A stretch of DNA of 64,000 nt from an uncultured Prochlorococcus sp. (GTDB lineage: Bacteria > Cyanobacteriota > Cyanobacteriia > PCC-6307 > Cyanobiaceae): the NCBI GenBank assembly GCA_902578845.1, contig CACHEM010000004.1, positions 8,636 to 72,635 of the forward strand, in the 5' to 3' direction. Of the stretch, positions 1-9,119 are shown piece by piece (position 1 is the stretch's first letter; every line of letters starts with the position of its first letter). A model generated the notes under the pieces. It was not told the DNA's origin. It searched no databases and saw nothing but the letters and a program-made list of their open reading frames with translations. The position numbers and the translations under genes are program-made.

Positions 1-1
1 A

Positions 2-67
2 CCACAAGATATTTCAATTGAACAATGGATTAAGCTTGCAGAAAATTGTATTAAAATTAAAAAATAA
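2..67 (+). CDS. ksgA: C-terminal end of a gene cut by the window edge, probably ksgA (16S rRNA dimethyladenosine transferase)
   Basis: An open frame enters from the left edge and stops with TAA at 65-67. Its visible end reads ISIEQWIKLAENCIKIKK. Only 21 codons are visible, so the name rests on two weak points: this tail resembles the C-terminus of cyanobacterial RsmA/KsgA, and ksgA commonly lies just upstream of ispE in cyanobacteria. Twelve bases separate the stop from the ispE start, which suggests co-transcription. Confidence 0.5.
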   Translation, partial: PQDISIEQWIKLAENCIKIKK

Positions 68-79
68 AAATTTAAGTAT

Positions 80-1015
80 ATGCAAGATTTAGCTAAAAAG
101 AAAATTAATATAAAATCTCCTGCCAAAATAAATTTGCACCTTGAAGTCATTGGTAAAAGAGAGGATGGATTTCATGAGTTAGCAATGATTATGCAAAATA
201 TCGATCTTGCTGATTATTTAGAATTTGAAATTAATAATGAAGGTTTAATTAAACTTGAGTCTGATTGTAATGATTTAAGCCTATCTGATGATAATTTAAT
301 TGTTAAATCGGCAAACCTATTAAGGAAAAAATCAAATATAGATTGCGGTGCGAATATATTTTTAAAAAAAAATATCCCAATTGGTGCAGGATTAGCTGGT
401 GGATCCAGTAATGCAGCAGCAACATTAATTGGTCTTAATAATTTATGGGATTTAAAATTAGATCAAAAAGCTTTATGTTCATTAGCATCAACTTTAGGAT
501 CTGATATTCCCTTTTTTATAAATGGTGGTATTCAATTATGTTTTGGAAGAGGCGAAATTTTGGAGAAATTAGATTCAACCCTTGAATATGGAGCAATTCT
601 TTTAAAAAATCCGAATGTATCAGTATCAACTGCTGAAACTTATAAAAAATATAGTAATAGATTTTGTGATCAATATCTTACTGATAGAGAAATGATTGAG
701 AAAATAAGAAAAAATTTAAGAGATAATGGTTTAAAAAACTTAAATTTTGATAATCAACATTTATCTATTAAAAATGATTTGCAGTTAGTTGTTGAAAATG
801 AAAATGATTCTGTAAAGCAGGCATTATATTTACTTTCTGAATTAGAAAATTGTCTCACATTTTCAATGAGTGGATCAGGCCCTACATGCTTTGCACTCTT
901 TAAAAATATAGAGACTGCTAAAAAAGAATTAACTGCAAATTATAAAATGTTTAGAAATAAAGGTTTCGATTCATGGGTTTGCACTTTCCTTGAAAAGGGA
1001 ATAACATTCATATAA
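80..1015 (+). CDS. ispE: 4-diphosphocytidyl-2-C-methyl-D-erythritol kinase
   Basis: IspE phosphorylates the 2-hydroxyl of CDP-methylerythritol with ATP in the cytoplasmic MEP isoprenoid pathway, which in cyanobacteria supplies carotenoids, phytol and quinone tails. The 311-residue protein shows GHMP-kinase motifs: SPAKINLHLEV at 13-23, the phosphate-binding PIGAGLAGGSSNAAA at 100-114, and a C-terminal MSGSGPTCFAL near residue 270. The length is normal for the family. It follows the putative ksgA end by 12 bases. Another enzyme of the same pathway, dxs, lies at 23.7 kb. Confidence 0.96.
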   Translation: MQDLAKKKINIKSPAKINLHLEVIGKREDGFHELAMIMQNIDLADYLEFEINNEGLIKLESDCNDLSLSDDNLIVKSANLLRKKSNIDCGANIFLKKNIPIGAGLAGGSSNAAATLIGLNNLWDLKLDQKALCSLASTLGSDIPFFINGGIQLCFGRGEILEKLDSTLEYGAILLKNPNVSVSTAETYKKYSNRFCDQYLTDREMIEKIRKNLRDNGLKNLNFDNQHLSIKNDLQLVVENENDSVKQALYLLSELENCLTFSMSGSGPTCFALFKNIETAKKELTANYKMFRNKGFDSWVCTFLEKGITFI

Positions 1016-1037
1016 ATTTTTTTATTAAAATTTTATT

Positions 1038-1340
1038 GTGGCTAATAATAGTAATGAGAATATTGAAAAAAACATTCCCGAAAAAGGACCATTAAATTTT
1101 ATTGTAGGATCATTAACAAGTTTTCTATTATTTATATTTTTTTATTTTTTAAGTAATAAAATTGCAATTTATTTTTCAGTACATAAACCATCTAATTCTT
1201 CTGAAATAGTTCAAAATATTTCTTCTAGTATTAATACCTTAATAATTGGATTATCTTTTTTGCTAACTTTCTCTTTTGGCTTTATTGGTATTGGACTTTT
1301 TATTGTATTTATTCGCAGTTTTTTTCTGAAGAAAAGTTGA
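1038..1340 (+). CDS. DUF3082-type cyanobacterial membrane protein
   Basis: A 100-residue protein with a GTG start. It has a short polar N-terminus (about residues 1-18) and two hydrophobic segments at roughly 20-45 and 67-95. The pattern GPLNFIVGSLTSFLLF, followed by SSSINTLIIGLSFL and a glycine/phenylalanine-rich second helix, matches what I recall of the cyanobacterial DUF3082 family. The function is unknown. It sits 22 bases after ispE on the same strand and precedes pdhB, so it may be the last gene of the ksgA-ispE transcript. Confidence 0.75.
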   Translation: MANNSNENIEKNIPEKGPLNFIVGSLTSFLLFIFFYFLSNKIAIYFSVHKPSNSSEIVQNISSSINTLIIGLSFLLTFSFGFIGIGLFIVFIRSFFLKKS

Positions 1341-1516
1341 ATTGCCAATATTATAATAGAAATACCTTCTTTGAATGTCTTTACATGACCTAGGGCTTTT
1401 AATACTTTTGCTTTCGCCTGGAATGATTTTATCAATATTGCTACTCATAACCTTCGCTGAAGGAGGTTGAATTATTCAAAGTGGTAGGATTATATATGTG
1501 ATTAATTAGGTAATTA
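1341..1516 (+). promoter_or_regulatory. Long leader upstream of pdhB with promoter-like box and a hairpin holding a full Shine-Dalgarno sequence
   Basis: This 176-base gap has no convincing gene. A TATAAT box lies at 1352-1357, about 160 bases before the pdhB ATG. A compact hairpin CCTTC-GCT-GAAGG occupies 1451-1463, and its 3' arm is part of AAGGAGGT (1460-1467), the full anti-16S Shine-Dalgarno match. That sequence lies about 50 bases upstream of pdhB, too far to serve it. pdhB itself has only a weak AGG near 1508. The region may be a transcribed leader or a small RNA; I cannot tell which. Confidence 0.35.
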
Positions 1517-2503
1517 ATGGTGGCTGGAACATTATTATTCAATGCTTTGAAAGAGGCTATTGATGAAGAAATGGCAAATGATGTAAATGTTTGCGTTATG
1601 GGGGAAGATGTTGGTCAATATGGAGGATCTTATAAGGTAACTAAGGATTTATATGAAAAATATGGAGAGTTAAGAGTCTTAGATACTCCAATTGCAGAGA
1701 ATAGTTTTACGGGAATGGCTGTGGGCGCAGCAATGACTGGGTTAAGACCAATAGTAGAAGGAATGAATATGGGTTTTTTGCTTTTAGCTTTTAATCAGAT
1801 ATCAAATAATATGGGTATGCTTAGATATACAAGTGGTGGAAATTATAAGATACCAGCAGTAGTTCGTGGACCTGGAGGAGTTGGTCGTCAACTCGGTGCC
1901 GAACACAGTCAAAGACTTGAAGCATATTTTCATGCAGTTCCCGGGATAAAGATTGTTGCATGCAGTACTCCTACAAATGCTAAAGGTTTAATGAAAGCAG
2001 CTATAAGAGATGATAATCCTGTTTTATTTTTCGAACATGTTCTTCTATACAATTTGTCTGAAGAATTACCTGAGGGTGATTACACTTGCGCTTTAGATCA
2101 GGCTGACGTTGTAAAAGAAGGTAAAGATATTACTTTATTGACTTATTCAAGAATGAGACATCACTGCCTTAAAGCTGTTGAAGAATTAGAAAAAAAAGGA
2201 ATAGATGTTGAATTAATAGATTTAATAAGTTTAAAACCATTTGATATGGAAACCATCTCAAAATCAATTAGAAAAACAAATAAAGTAATAATTGTTGAAG
2301 AATGTATGAAGACTGGAGGTATTGGCGCAGAATTAATTGCCTTAATAACAGAAGAGTGTTTCGATGATCTTGATACCCGACCTATTAGATTATCTAGTCA
2401 GGATATTCCAACTCCGTATAATGGAAATCTTGAGAATTTGACAATAATCCAACCACATCAAATAGTTGAAAAAGTAGATGATTTAATTAGTGGGAGTATA
2501 TAG
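1517..2503 (+). CDS. pdhB: Pyruvate dehydrogenase E1 component, beta subunit
   Basis: PdhB pairs with PdhA to form the thiamine-diphosphate-dependent E1 that decarboxylates pyruvate and passes acetyl groups to lipoyl-E2, feeding acetyl-CoA to fatty-acid synthesis. The 328-residue length is standard. Visible family features are [17 protein letters not shown] near 29-45, the [15 protein letters not shown] segment near 118-132, and the C-terminal transketolase half with [15 protein letters not shown] near 259-273. The alpha subunit is not in the window, as usual in cyanobacteria where the PDH genes are dispersed. secD starts 3 bases after the stop, so the two are probably co-transcribed. Confidence 0.96.
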   Translation: MVAGTLLFNALKEAIDEEMANDVNVCVMGEDVGQYGGSYKVTKDLYEKYGELRVLDTPIAENSFTGMAVGAAMTGLRPIVEGMNMGFLLLAFNQISNNMGMLRYTSGGNYKIPAVVRGPGGVGRQLGAEHSQRLEAYFHAVPGIKIVACSTPTNAKGLMKAAIRDDNPVLFFEHVLLYNLSEELPEGDYTCALDQADVVKEGKDITLLTYSRMRHHCLKAVEELEKKGIDVELIDLISLKPFDMETISKSIRKTNKVIIVEECMKTGGIGAELIALITEECFDDLDTRPIRLSSQDIPTPYNGNLENLTIIQPHQIVEKVDDLISGSI

Positions 2504-2506
2504 GCA

Positions 2507-3976
2507 ATGAAAAGAAGGCAAGGTTGGCTTTTTTTTATTATATTTCTACTTACTTTATCTGTATATCTATTAAAAAATTATCCCTTACAGCTGGGATTAG
2601 ATTTACAAGGAGGTTCTCAGCTTACACTACAAATTATTAAAGAGGAAGGTAAGGTAACAAGGGATGAACTTGAAGCAGTTAATTCGGTTATAGATAAGCG
2701 CGTTAACAATTTAGGAGTTTCTGAGTCTAATTTGCAAACCCTCGGTGGAGATCAATTGATTTTAGAATTGCCAGGTGAACAAAATCCATTAGTAGCTTCA
2801 AGGGTATTAGGTAAGACTGCATTATTAGAATTTAGAACCCAAAAAGAAGGAACATCTACAGAATTAAAAACCCTGCAACTACAGAGATTGAGTATTAAAG
2901 AATTAATTGAACAATATTCCATTGCAGAAAAAAGTCAAAATGATGATAATTTCTTAAAAGTTATTCAAGATAATCTTAATGATATAGAACAAGAATTGAA
3001 TTACTCTCCTACAAGTAATGATTTATATGGGAAGTTAATTGAAATAAAAAAATATGTTAATAAAGAAATTAAAAATTTATTTATTAAAACAGATTTATCA
3101 GGTAAGGATCTTATTAACGCAGGAAGGAGACAAGAACAAACAAATAGTAATTGGGAAGTTTTATTAACTTTTAGTAATTCAGGAGGTGAAAAATTTGCAG
3201 AAATTACAAAGTCAATTGCTGGCACTAATCAACTATTAGCTATCATTCTGGATGGTGAGTCAATAAGTGAAGCCAGTGTTGGTAATCAGTTTGCTAGTAC
3301 TGGGATTACAGGTGGATCCGCAACAATAAGCGGTAATTTTAGTGCTGAAAATGCTAGAGAATTAGAAGTTCAACTTAAAGGAGGTTCATTGCCATTGCCA
3401 ATTGAAATAGTAGAAACTAACACAATAGGGGCTCTGTTGGGATCCAAAAATATATTTAAAAGTCTTTATGCAGCAATTAGTGGGTTAATTTTTGTTGGTA
3501 TTTTTATGATTTTTAATTATAGAATTCTAGGTTTTGTTTCAGTTCTTTCTCTAGTACTTTATGGTTTCTTTAACTTAGCCATATATTCTCTAATTCCTGT
3601 AACTTTGACTTTACCTGGAATATCTGGTCTTATACTTAGCATTGGTATGGCTGTTGATGCAAATATTCTAATATTTGAGAGAATTAGAGAAGAATTATAT
3701 GATGGTAATACTCTTACAAGATCTATTGATAGCGGTTTTCAGAGAGCTAATTCATCCATAGTTGATGGTCATATTACAACTCTTCTTAGTTGTTTTGTAT
3801 TGTTTTTATTAGGAACAAATTTTGTTAAGGGTTTTGCGGCAACATTAGGTATTGGGGTCTTAATAAGCTTGTTTACCTCATTAAATTTCTCTAAAACTAT
3901 TTTGCGATTTTTTACAACATATCAATCTTTGAGACAGAAAAATCTCTATCTGCCAAGGAATAATTTTTTAAATTAA
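2507..3976 (+). CDS. secD: Protein translocase subunit SecD
   Basis: SecD works with SecF in the SecYEG translocon and uses proton motive force to pull exported proteins across the membrane. The 489-residue protein has an N-terminal membrane anchor at about 7-24, the D1 motif LGLDLQGGSQL at 29-39, a large periplasmic region, and five C-terminal membrane helices from about residue 315. The family signature IGMAVDANILIFERIREE is near 378-397. The periplasmic part includes a Q/N/L-rich insert of low complexity around 120-190. secF follows 22 bases later. Confidence 0.97.
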   Translation: MKRRQGWLFFIIFLLTLSVYLLKNYPLQLGLDLQGGSQLTLQIIKEEGKVTRDELEAVNSVIDKRVNNLGVSESNLQTLGGDQLILELPGEQNPLVASRVLGKTALLEFRTQKEGTSTELKTLQLQRLSIKELIEQYSIAEKSQNDDNFLKVIQDNLNDIEQELNYSPTSNDLYGKLIEIKKYVNKEIKNLFIKTDLSGKDLINAGRRQEQTNSNWEVLLTFSNSGGEKFAEITKSIAGTNQLLAIILDGESISEASVGNQFASTGITGGSATISGNFSAENARELEVQLKGGSLPLPIEIVETNTIGALLGSKNIFKSLYAAISGLIFVGIFMIFNYRILGFVSVLSLVLYGFFNLAIYSLIPVTLTLPGISGLILSIGMAVDANILIFERIREELYDGNTLTRSIDSGFQRANSSIVDGHITTLLSCFVLFLLGTNFVKGFAATLGIGVLISLFTSLNFSKTILRFFTTYQSLRQKNLYLPRNNFLN

Positions 3977-3998
3977 ATTTTTTTATTTTAAATTTTAC

Positions 3999-4913
3999 AT
4001 GAAATACAATCTTGAACTAATAAAAAATAAAAGAAAGATAATTAGTTTCTCAACTGTTCTTATTTTGTTGAGTCTTTTAGGAATTATATATTCTACTTTC
4101 AATACTTCTTATAAAAAACCTATAAATTTAGGGATGGATTTTGTTGGCGGAAATGAACTAAGAATAGAGAGAATTTGTAAGGAGGAATGTTCTGATTTTT
4201 CTCCTGATTCTGTTTTAGAAAATCTAAGAGAAATCTCTAAAAATAAAAACGTTTTAAACAATATTAAATTACAATCTCAAAATAATAATAAATTGATCTC
4301 AATAAGAACACCTTATTTGAGTATCGAAGAATCAAATAATCTTATTAGTAATCTTGATGATATTATTGGACCTCTAAATTATGAGAGTAAGGATTCAAGA
4401 TTAATTGGTCCAAAGCTTGGGAAAAGATTACTTACTAATTGTGTTACTTCATTGTTAGTTTCTTTATTTGCAATATCTTTATATATAACTATTAGATTTG
4501 ATAAAAAATATGCATTATTTGCATTATTAGCTTTATTCCATGATTTATTAATTGTTTTCGGTATATTCTCTTGGTTGGGGATTATATTATCTGTCGAGGT
4601 AAATAGTTTATTTGCTGTGTCCTTGCTTACTATTGCTGGTTATTCTGTAAATGATACTGTTGTTATTTTTGATAGAATTCGTGAAAATTTAAAATCAAAA
4701 AAAGAAGGTTATAACGAAACTATTCAATTATCAGTAAACGAATCATTTAGGAGAACAACTTTTACCAGTATTACAACTTTAATCCCTTTATTAAGCATAA
4801 TTTTGTTTGGATCTTACTCGCTATTTTGGTTTTCTTTGGCTTTATCATTAGGAATTATAGTTGGAAGTTATTCAAGTATTTTATTGGCTCCATCTTTGTT
4901 GCTTAAGGACTGA
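3999..4913 (+). CDS. secF: Protein translocase subunit SecF
   Basis: This is the partner of SecD in late protein translocation. It has 304 residues, an N-terminal helix at about 13-32, the GMDFVGG motif at 45-51, and the conserved VNDTVVIFDRIREN segment near 218-231 within the C-terminal helices. Separate secD and secF genes in tandem are the normal arrangement. The upstream gap from secD is 22 bases. A small membrane protein follows 18 bases after the stop and may be co-transcribed. Confidence 0.96.
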   Translation: MKYNLELIKNKRKIISFSTVLILLSLLGIIYSTFNTSYKKPINLGMDFVGGNELRIERICKEECSDFSPDSVLENLREISKNKNVLNNIKLQSQNNNKLISIRTPYLSIEESNNLISNLDDIIGPLNYESKDSRLIGPKLGKRLLTNCVTSLLVSLFAISLYITIRFDKKYALFALLALFHDLLIVFGIFSWLGIILSVEVNSLFAVSLLTIAGYSVNDTVVIFDRIRENLKSKKEGYNETIQLSVNESFRRTTFTSITTLIPLLSIILFGSYSLFWFSLALSLGIIVGSYSSILLAPSLLLKD

Positions 4914-4931
4914 GATTAGGCATCTAATTTT

Positions 4932-5114
4932 ATGAAATTAAATTACTACTTAATACTTTTATTTTCATTGGTTTTAATTGATCTATCTACTGAATTAAGA
5001 ATATTATTTGATCATTTTACTTTTAGTTCATTATATTTTGCCATTGGTAATCATCCCCTAGCCTTCTTTTTACTTTTTTCCTACCCATATTTATATAAAA
5101 AATTAATTAAGTAA
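4932..5114 (+). CDS. Small conserved-looking membrane protein of unknown function
   Basis: A 60-residue ATG-start frame, almost entirely hydrophobic, with two likely membrane segments at about 4-20 and 33-55, and charged residues (ELRILFDHF) between them. I do not recognise a family. It lies 18 bases downstream of secF on the same strand and ends 3 bases before the convergent AI-2E-family gene. The tight packing and absence of a competing frame support it being real. Its position invites, but does not prove, a link to SecDF. Confidence 0.6.
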   Translation: MKLNYYLILLFSLVLIDLSTELRILFDHFTFSSLYFAIGNHPLAFFLLFSYPYLYKKLIK

Positions 5115-5117
5115 TTT

Positions 5118-6161
5118 TTAAATATCTTTTATTGATTCTTTTATTAAAACCTGTATTACTACAGCTAATGGAAGAGATAGAATTAATCCTAATGGCCCAA
5201 AAATAAAGGTGAATCCAAATTGTGATATTAATGTTAAACCAGGAAGTAAGTTTGCTTTTTTCTTCATTATAGATGGCATTATTATATAGCTTTCAATATT
5301 TTGAATTACTACATATGCTCCCAATACGGCCAGTGGCTTCCAAAAATTATCTAGTAGTGCAATTGAGATTGGAAATATTCCACTAATAACTGGACCTATA
5401 TTTGGAATTATATTAAGAACCATTGCTATTAAAGCATTTGATACAACATATTTGACATCCAATATTGATAAAACGATTAATGATAATAGTCCTACTGATA
5501 ATGAGCTTATCACCATAGAAAAGGTCCAATTTGCTAATGCAATGTTGCATTTATCAAGAATATTTCTAAATTTATTGCGATAATTTTTTGGAATTAAAAG
5601 AAGTATATTTTCTTTATATTGTTTTGGTTCAATAGAAATCATCAAACTGACTACTAGTACAAATATTAATTTCAAAAGACCTGAACCCAGATTCCCAGCT
5701 AAATTAATTAGATTCTTAAAACTTTCTTGAATAGCTTTTGTAATAGTTGTTGTATCTGGGATAGTAACTAAATTATTATTAAAATTGAATATGTCTATAA
5801 CATTTTCTGATTTTTCACCATAAAAAATATCATTTAATTTATTCAGATTTGTATTAATTAAAATATTTATTTTTGATAGACCATTTGGAATATCAACTAG
5901 TATTTCATTGAATTCTTTTACAAAAGGAGGTAATACAAGAATTAAAATAGTAAATACTATTACTGATATAACTGTTAATACAAGAAACAAAGACAGCGAT
6001 CGGGGAATTTTCAATCCCTTTTGCATTTGATTACATAAATTACATACAATATTTGAAATAACTAAAGAACAAATTATTAATAGAAGAAAATCTCTTAAAG
6101 TCCATATTATTAATGAAGTGATTAAAATTACCACTATTTTGAAATATGATGAACTATTCAA
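5118..6161 (-). CDS. AI-2E/PerM-family membrane permease
   Basis: A 347-residue polytopic protein of the AI-2E transporter (UPF0118) family, whose members have been assigned varied roles including autoinducer, Na+/H+ and small-molecule export. Seven to eight hydrophobic segments are visible, with the characteristic ALIAMVLNIIPNIGPVISG segment around 240-260 and YIIMPSIMKKK near 292-302. The start is TTG; no in-frame ATG occurs until well inside the protein. It lies 16 bases after psb28. The substrate cannot be read from sequence. Confidence 0.85.
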   Translation of the reverse strand: MNSSSYFKIVVILITSLIIWTLRDFLLLIICSLVISNIVCNLCNQMQKGLKIPRSLSLFLVLTVISVIVFTILILVLPPFVKEFNEILVDIPNGLSKINILINTNLNKLNDIFYGEKSENVIDIFNFNNNLVTIPDTTTITKAIQESFKNLINLAGNLGSGLLKLIFVLVVSLMISIEPKQYKENILLLIPKNYRNKFRNILDKCNIALANWTFSMVISSLSVGLLSLIVLSILDVKYVVSNALIAMVLNIIPNIGPVISGIFPISIALLDNFWKPLAVLGAYVVIQNIESYIIMPSIMKKKANLLPGLTLISQFGFTFIFGPLGLILSLPLAVVIQVLIKESIKDI

Positions 6162-6177
6162 TTTTCAAAATACTCTA

Positions 6178-6528
6178 CTACTTCTCAGAATATCCTAATC
6201 CATTTGATTTGGCATAACTATTTGCAAATCTCATAAATCTATCAAAGTCTGAAGTTTTCTTCCAAATATAAACTGCTTCTAAGAATATGGGTTCTCCATC
6301 AACAAACTTTACTTTTACTTCCCTAGTTAGTATTTCACCTTCAGAGTCAATCATTCGCATACCTGTGATTTCACCATCTGTGATTGAAGATAATGCCTGA
6401 GGTTTTTCGAACAAAAATAACGCTTGGCCGGTGGTACCATCCTTACTCCTAGTCAGTCTTATTTCAGGCACTACTGGTTCATCAGTTCCTTCATAAAATT
6501 GAATTTTTGCAGTTTTATTTGCTGTCAT
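6178..6528 (-). CDS. psb28: Photosystem II assembly protein Psb28 (Psb13/PsbW-like)
   Basis: Psb28 binds the cytoplasmic face of photosystem II assembly intermediates containing CP47, and is absent from the mature complex. The 116-residue protein matches the family throughout: [20 protein letters not shown] near 7-26, [10 protein letters not shown] near 34-43, and [19 protein letters not shown] near 88-106. It has no membrane span or signal peptide, as expected for a cytosolic assembly factor. It is followed by the AI-2E-family gene 16 bases on and preceded by mnmH after 60 bases. Confidence 0.96.
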   Translation of the reverse strand: MTANKTAKIQFYEGTDEPVVPEIRLTRSKDGTTGQALFLFEKPQALSSITDGEITGMRMIDSEGEILTREVKVKFVDGEPIFLEAVYIWKKTSDFDRFMRFANSYAKSNGLGYSEK

Positions 6529-6588
6529 AATATTCTGTTAATAATTTTTTATCTTAGGAAATATTTTCCACATTTGTTATTATTTATT

Positions 6589-7629
6589 TTATAGAACATC
6601 AATTATTAACTCTAGGATCCCTTCATCATATTTTTTGTCGGTTAAATCTAATAACTTTATATTTGTTTTGCCAACCTTTTCATATTCATAACACTTATCG
6701 TAATAATCTAGAACTGATCTGCAAACTAGGTCCCATTTCTCATTTTTAATTGATTCAAGAGCTATTTTTGTTCTTTGTGGTCCTAATCTTTTTTTAATCC
6801 TTAATACAGATTCTTGGAGTTCCTCTTTCTTAAAAACGCTATAAGTATCTATCAACTCATTTAACCTGTTAGATTCGCTCCTTAAAATTTCAATTCTCCT
6901 AGAATTTTTCATCTGTTTGAAGAATTCATGGGGGATTTTGCATTTACCTATGTTTGCACTTTCAGCTTCTACAAAAATATTTTTAGAACAATTAAAAGAG
7001 TTTAATTTATCTGCAATTTTATTTTCAAATTGTTCATTTGAAGGTTGTTCTTTCATTCCTAAACCTCCAAATGTACTTCCTCTATGACATGCAAATCCTT
7101 CAAGATCAATAGTTTGATATTTATATTTCTCTAGTAATGATAATAATCTTGTCTTCCCCGTTCCTGTTTTTCCGCCAATAACTACTATGTTCAACTTTTT
7201 TGAGAAACTATCTAATACCCATCTTCTATATATTTTGTATCCTCCATTAAGTGTAACAATATTTAATTTATATTTTTCTAGTAGCCAAGCAATGCTTTGT
7301 GAACGCATTCCTCCTCTAGAACAATATATTCTGATAAAAAATTTATTATTTTTATTAGGAATAGTTTTATAAGACTCAATATTCTCGAATAAATTATCAA
7401 GAAGTAATTCCATTTTTTCTTCAAAAAATTTTAAACCCTCTATAACTGCTTTTTTTCTTCCCTCTTTTTTGTAAATCGTACCAATTATTGATCTCTCATC
7501 ATTATCAAATAGTGGAATGTTAATAGAATTAGGCATGTGTCCTTTATAATATTCACTCGGGCTCCTAACATCTATAAGTGGTCCTTTAAAACTTCTAAAT
7601 TTCTCTAGTTCTTTTCTTTTGAAATACAT
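6589..7629 (-). CDS. mnmH: tRNA 2-selenouridine synthase MnmH (SelU)
   Basis: MnmH replaces sulfur with selenium (through a geranylated intermediate) at the wobble 2-thiouridine of certain tRNAs. The 346-residue protein has an N-terminal rhodanese domain with the active Cys in YCSRGGMRS (Cys103) and a P-loop GGKTGTGKT at 152-160, the expected two-part architecture. SelD, the selenophosphate source, is not in this window. In a genome with little selenium metabolism the geranyl-transferase activity could be the main one. The gene is divergent from the GUN4-domain gene across a 33-base spacer. Confidence 0.92.
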   Translation of the reverse strand: MYFKRKELEKFRSFKGPLIDVRSPSEYYKGHMPNSINIPLFDNDERSIIGTIYKKEGRKKAVIEGLKFFEEKMELLLDNLFENIESYKTIPNKNNKFFIRIYCSRGGMRSQSIAWLLEKYKLNIVTLNGGYKIYRRWVLDSFSKKLNIVVIGGKTGTGKTRLLSLLEKYKYQTIDLEGFACHRGSTFGGLGMKEQPSNEQFENKIADKLNSFNCSKNIFVEAESANIGKCKIPHEFFKQMKNSRRIEILRSESNRLNELIDTYSVFKKEELQESVLRIKKRLGPQRTKIALESIKNEKWDLVCRSVLDYYDKCYEYEKVGKTNIKLLDLTDKKYDEGILELIIDVL

Positions 7630-7662
7630 GGATAGTTTTTATTTTTAGATTGATTTTTTAAA

Positions 7663-8382
7663 ATGAATAACAAAGAAAAAGATAACTATAGTAATGCTAC
7701 ATTAGATCTGATAAAAAAATTTGTAGATTCCAATCAAAGAAAAAGAATAAATTCGTTAACTCAAATAGAATCTGAAGTTGAAAATATTTTTAAACTTGGC
7801 CCTTCACTATTTGATATTTTTGATAGTGACGGAGATGACTGGGCTGCTGGTTGGATATTACAAGTTTTAAAAAAATTTAAGCCTGAATTCTTCGAAAACT
7901 CTAAATTCAATAATTGGTTTAATGCATATTCAAATATTGATATTAATTATGATGATTTGCAATTGATGTTGATTGAACAAAAATTTGAAGAGGCAGATAG
8001 ATTAACAAGTTCCTATCTACGGAAATTAGCTGGAAGATTAGCTGAAAAACGTGGATATGTTTTCTATAGTGAAGTTAAGAATATGTCAAGCAAAGATCTA
8101 GAAACAATAGATAGATTATGGACTATTTATTCTACTGGTAGATTTGGATTCTCAATACAAGCAAAGATATTAAAATCAGTAGGGAAAAAATATGAATTAA
8201 TGTGGCCTAAAATAGGTTGGAAAAAAGAGGGTATATGGACTAGATATCCTGGATCTTTTTGCTGGTCATTGGATGCTCCTGATGGACATATGCCTTTAGT
8301 AAATCAACTAAGAGGAGTAAGACTTATGGACTCCATTCTAAGGCATCCTGCTATTGCAGAGAGACATAAAAATATTCTTTAA
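7663..8382 (+). CDS. GUN4-domain protein, probable regulator of Mg-chelatase
   Basis: GUN4 binds protoporphyrin IX and Mg-protoporphyrin and stimulates Mg-chelatase at the first step of chlorophyll synthesis. The 239-residue protein has an N-terminal helical region (about 1-85) and a GUN4 core (about 88-225) beginning DLQLMLIEQKFEEADRLTS and carrying IDRLWTIYSTGRFGFSIQ and CWSLDAPDGHMPLVNQLRG. This two-part layout and length match the classical cyanobacterial Gun4. More than one GUN4-domain protein can occur in a genome, so paralogue status is uncertain. It lies 48 bases before an RsbW-like kinase gene. Confidence 0.88.
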   Translation: MNNKEKDNYSNATLDLIKKFVDSNQRKRINSLTQIESEVENIFKLGPSLFDIFDSDGDDWAAGWILQVLKKFKPEFFENSKFNNWFNAYSNIDINYDDLQLMLIEQKFEEADRLTSSYLRKLAGRLAEKRGYVFYSEVKNMSSKDLETIDRLWTIYSTGRFGFSIQAKILKSVGKKYELMWPKIGWKKEGIWTRYPGSFCWSLDAPDGHMPLVNQLRGVRLMDSILRHPAIAERHKNIL

Positions 8383-8430
8383 ATAGAGGTATTTAATAAG
8401 TTAAAATTAAGACAGTATCAAAATATTATT

Positions 8431-8865
8431 ATGTCCTTATTTCGGGGCAAAAATATTTTAAAAAAATTTTTGACAAGACCAAAGATTAACTGGTCACACT
8501 ACGAATTCGAATCTTCATTACAGTTAAATGAATTTGTAGATCAATTATTAGAACCTATTAAAAATTCTCAATCAAGCTATCTTATAAAACTTGGTTTACA
8601 TGAAGCACTAGTTAACGCAGTAAAACATGGAAATAAATTAGATCCTAAAAAAAATATTAGAGTAAGAAGAATAATTACTCCTAATTGGTGTGTTTGGCAA
8701 ATTCAAGATCAAGGTAATGGTTTAGAAATAAAAAAAAGAGACTACAAATTACCAAAAAAAATAAGTAGTGTAAATGGCCGTGGCTTATACATTATTAATG
8801 AATGTTTTGATGATATTAGATGGAGTAGTAAAGGTAATAGGCTTCAGTTGGCTTTAAAAAGGTGA
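8431..8865 (+). CDS. RsbW-like ATP-binding serine kinase (anti-sigma factor-type HATPase)
   Basis: A 144-residue protein that is essentially a lone GHKL ATPase domain of the RsbW/SpoIIAB type. The N-box is HEALVNAVKHGN at 57-68, the G1 box is DQGNG at 93-97 and the G2 box is NGRGLYII at 115-122. In other bacteria such proteins bind sigma factors or phosphorylate STAS-domain anti-anti-sigma factors. No sigma factor or STAS gene is adjacent, so the partner is unknown. The last 22 bases overlap the convergent gene at 8844-9107. Confidence 0.87.
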   Translation: MSLFRGKNILKKFLTRPKINWSHYEFESSLQLNEFVDQLLEPIKNSQSSYLIKLGLHEALVNAVKHGNKLDPKKNIRVRRIITPNWCVWQIQDQGNGLEIKKRDYKLPKKISSVNGRGLYIINECFDDIRWSSKGNRLQLALKR

Positions 8866-9107
8866 TTTTTACTAGGGCAAGGTTGATCTACGTTAATTTC
8901 TTTTAACCATTTAATACTTTCTTCTATATACTCAATAGTTTCTTTTTCATTACAAGATATAATTAAATGACATAATCCCGCCGAAATTAGTTCTGCCGAT
9001 CGTTTATATTTATTTCCTTTATCTTTATGCCATTTAGAATGATCAATCTTTAATTTGTCATTAAGACTTTGAACAAGCTGAATAGTATCTTTATCCCAAT
9101 ATGTCAT
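8844..9107 (-). CDS. Small conserved cyanobacterial protein, possibly DUF6439
   Basis: An 87-residue soluble protein, with predicted helices at about 4-20 and 33-70 and the phrase SAELISAGLCHLIISCNEKETIEYI in its centre (given here only as a landmark near 37-60). It resembles the small cyanobacterial family I recall as DUF6439; that name is from memory and uncertain. It overlaps the RsbW-like gene tail-to-tail by 22 bases and follows the methyltransferase-glnA block on the minus strand, ending a run with a 12-base gap from the methyltransferase start side. Confidence 0.65.
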   Translation of the reverse strand: MTYWDKDTIQLVQSLNDKLKIDHSKWHKDKGNKYKRSAELISAGLCHLIISCNEKETIEYIEESIKWLKEINVDQPCPSKNHLFKAN

Positions 9108-9119
9108 AGAAGTTTTTAT

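Noticed and set aside
1211..1448. Two overlapping minus-strand frames (74 and 61 residues) between the DUF3082 gene and pdhB
   Set aside because: They overlap the DUF3082 coding region antisense, in two frames at once, and show low-complexity basic composition. They look like AT-driven shadows.
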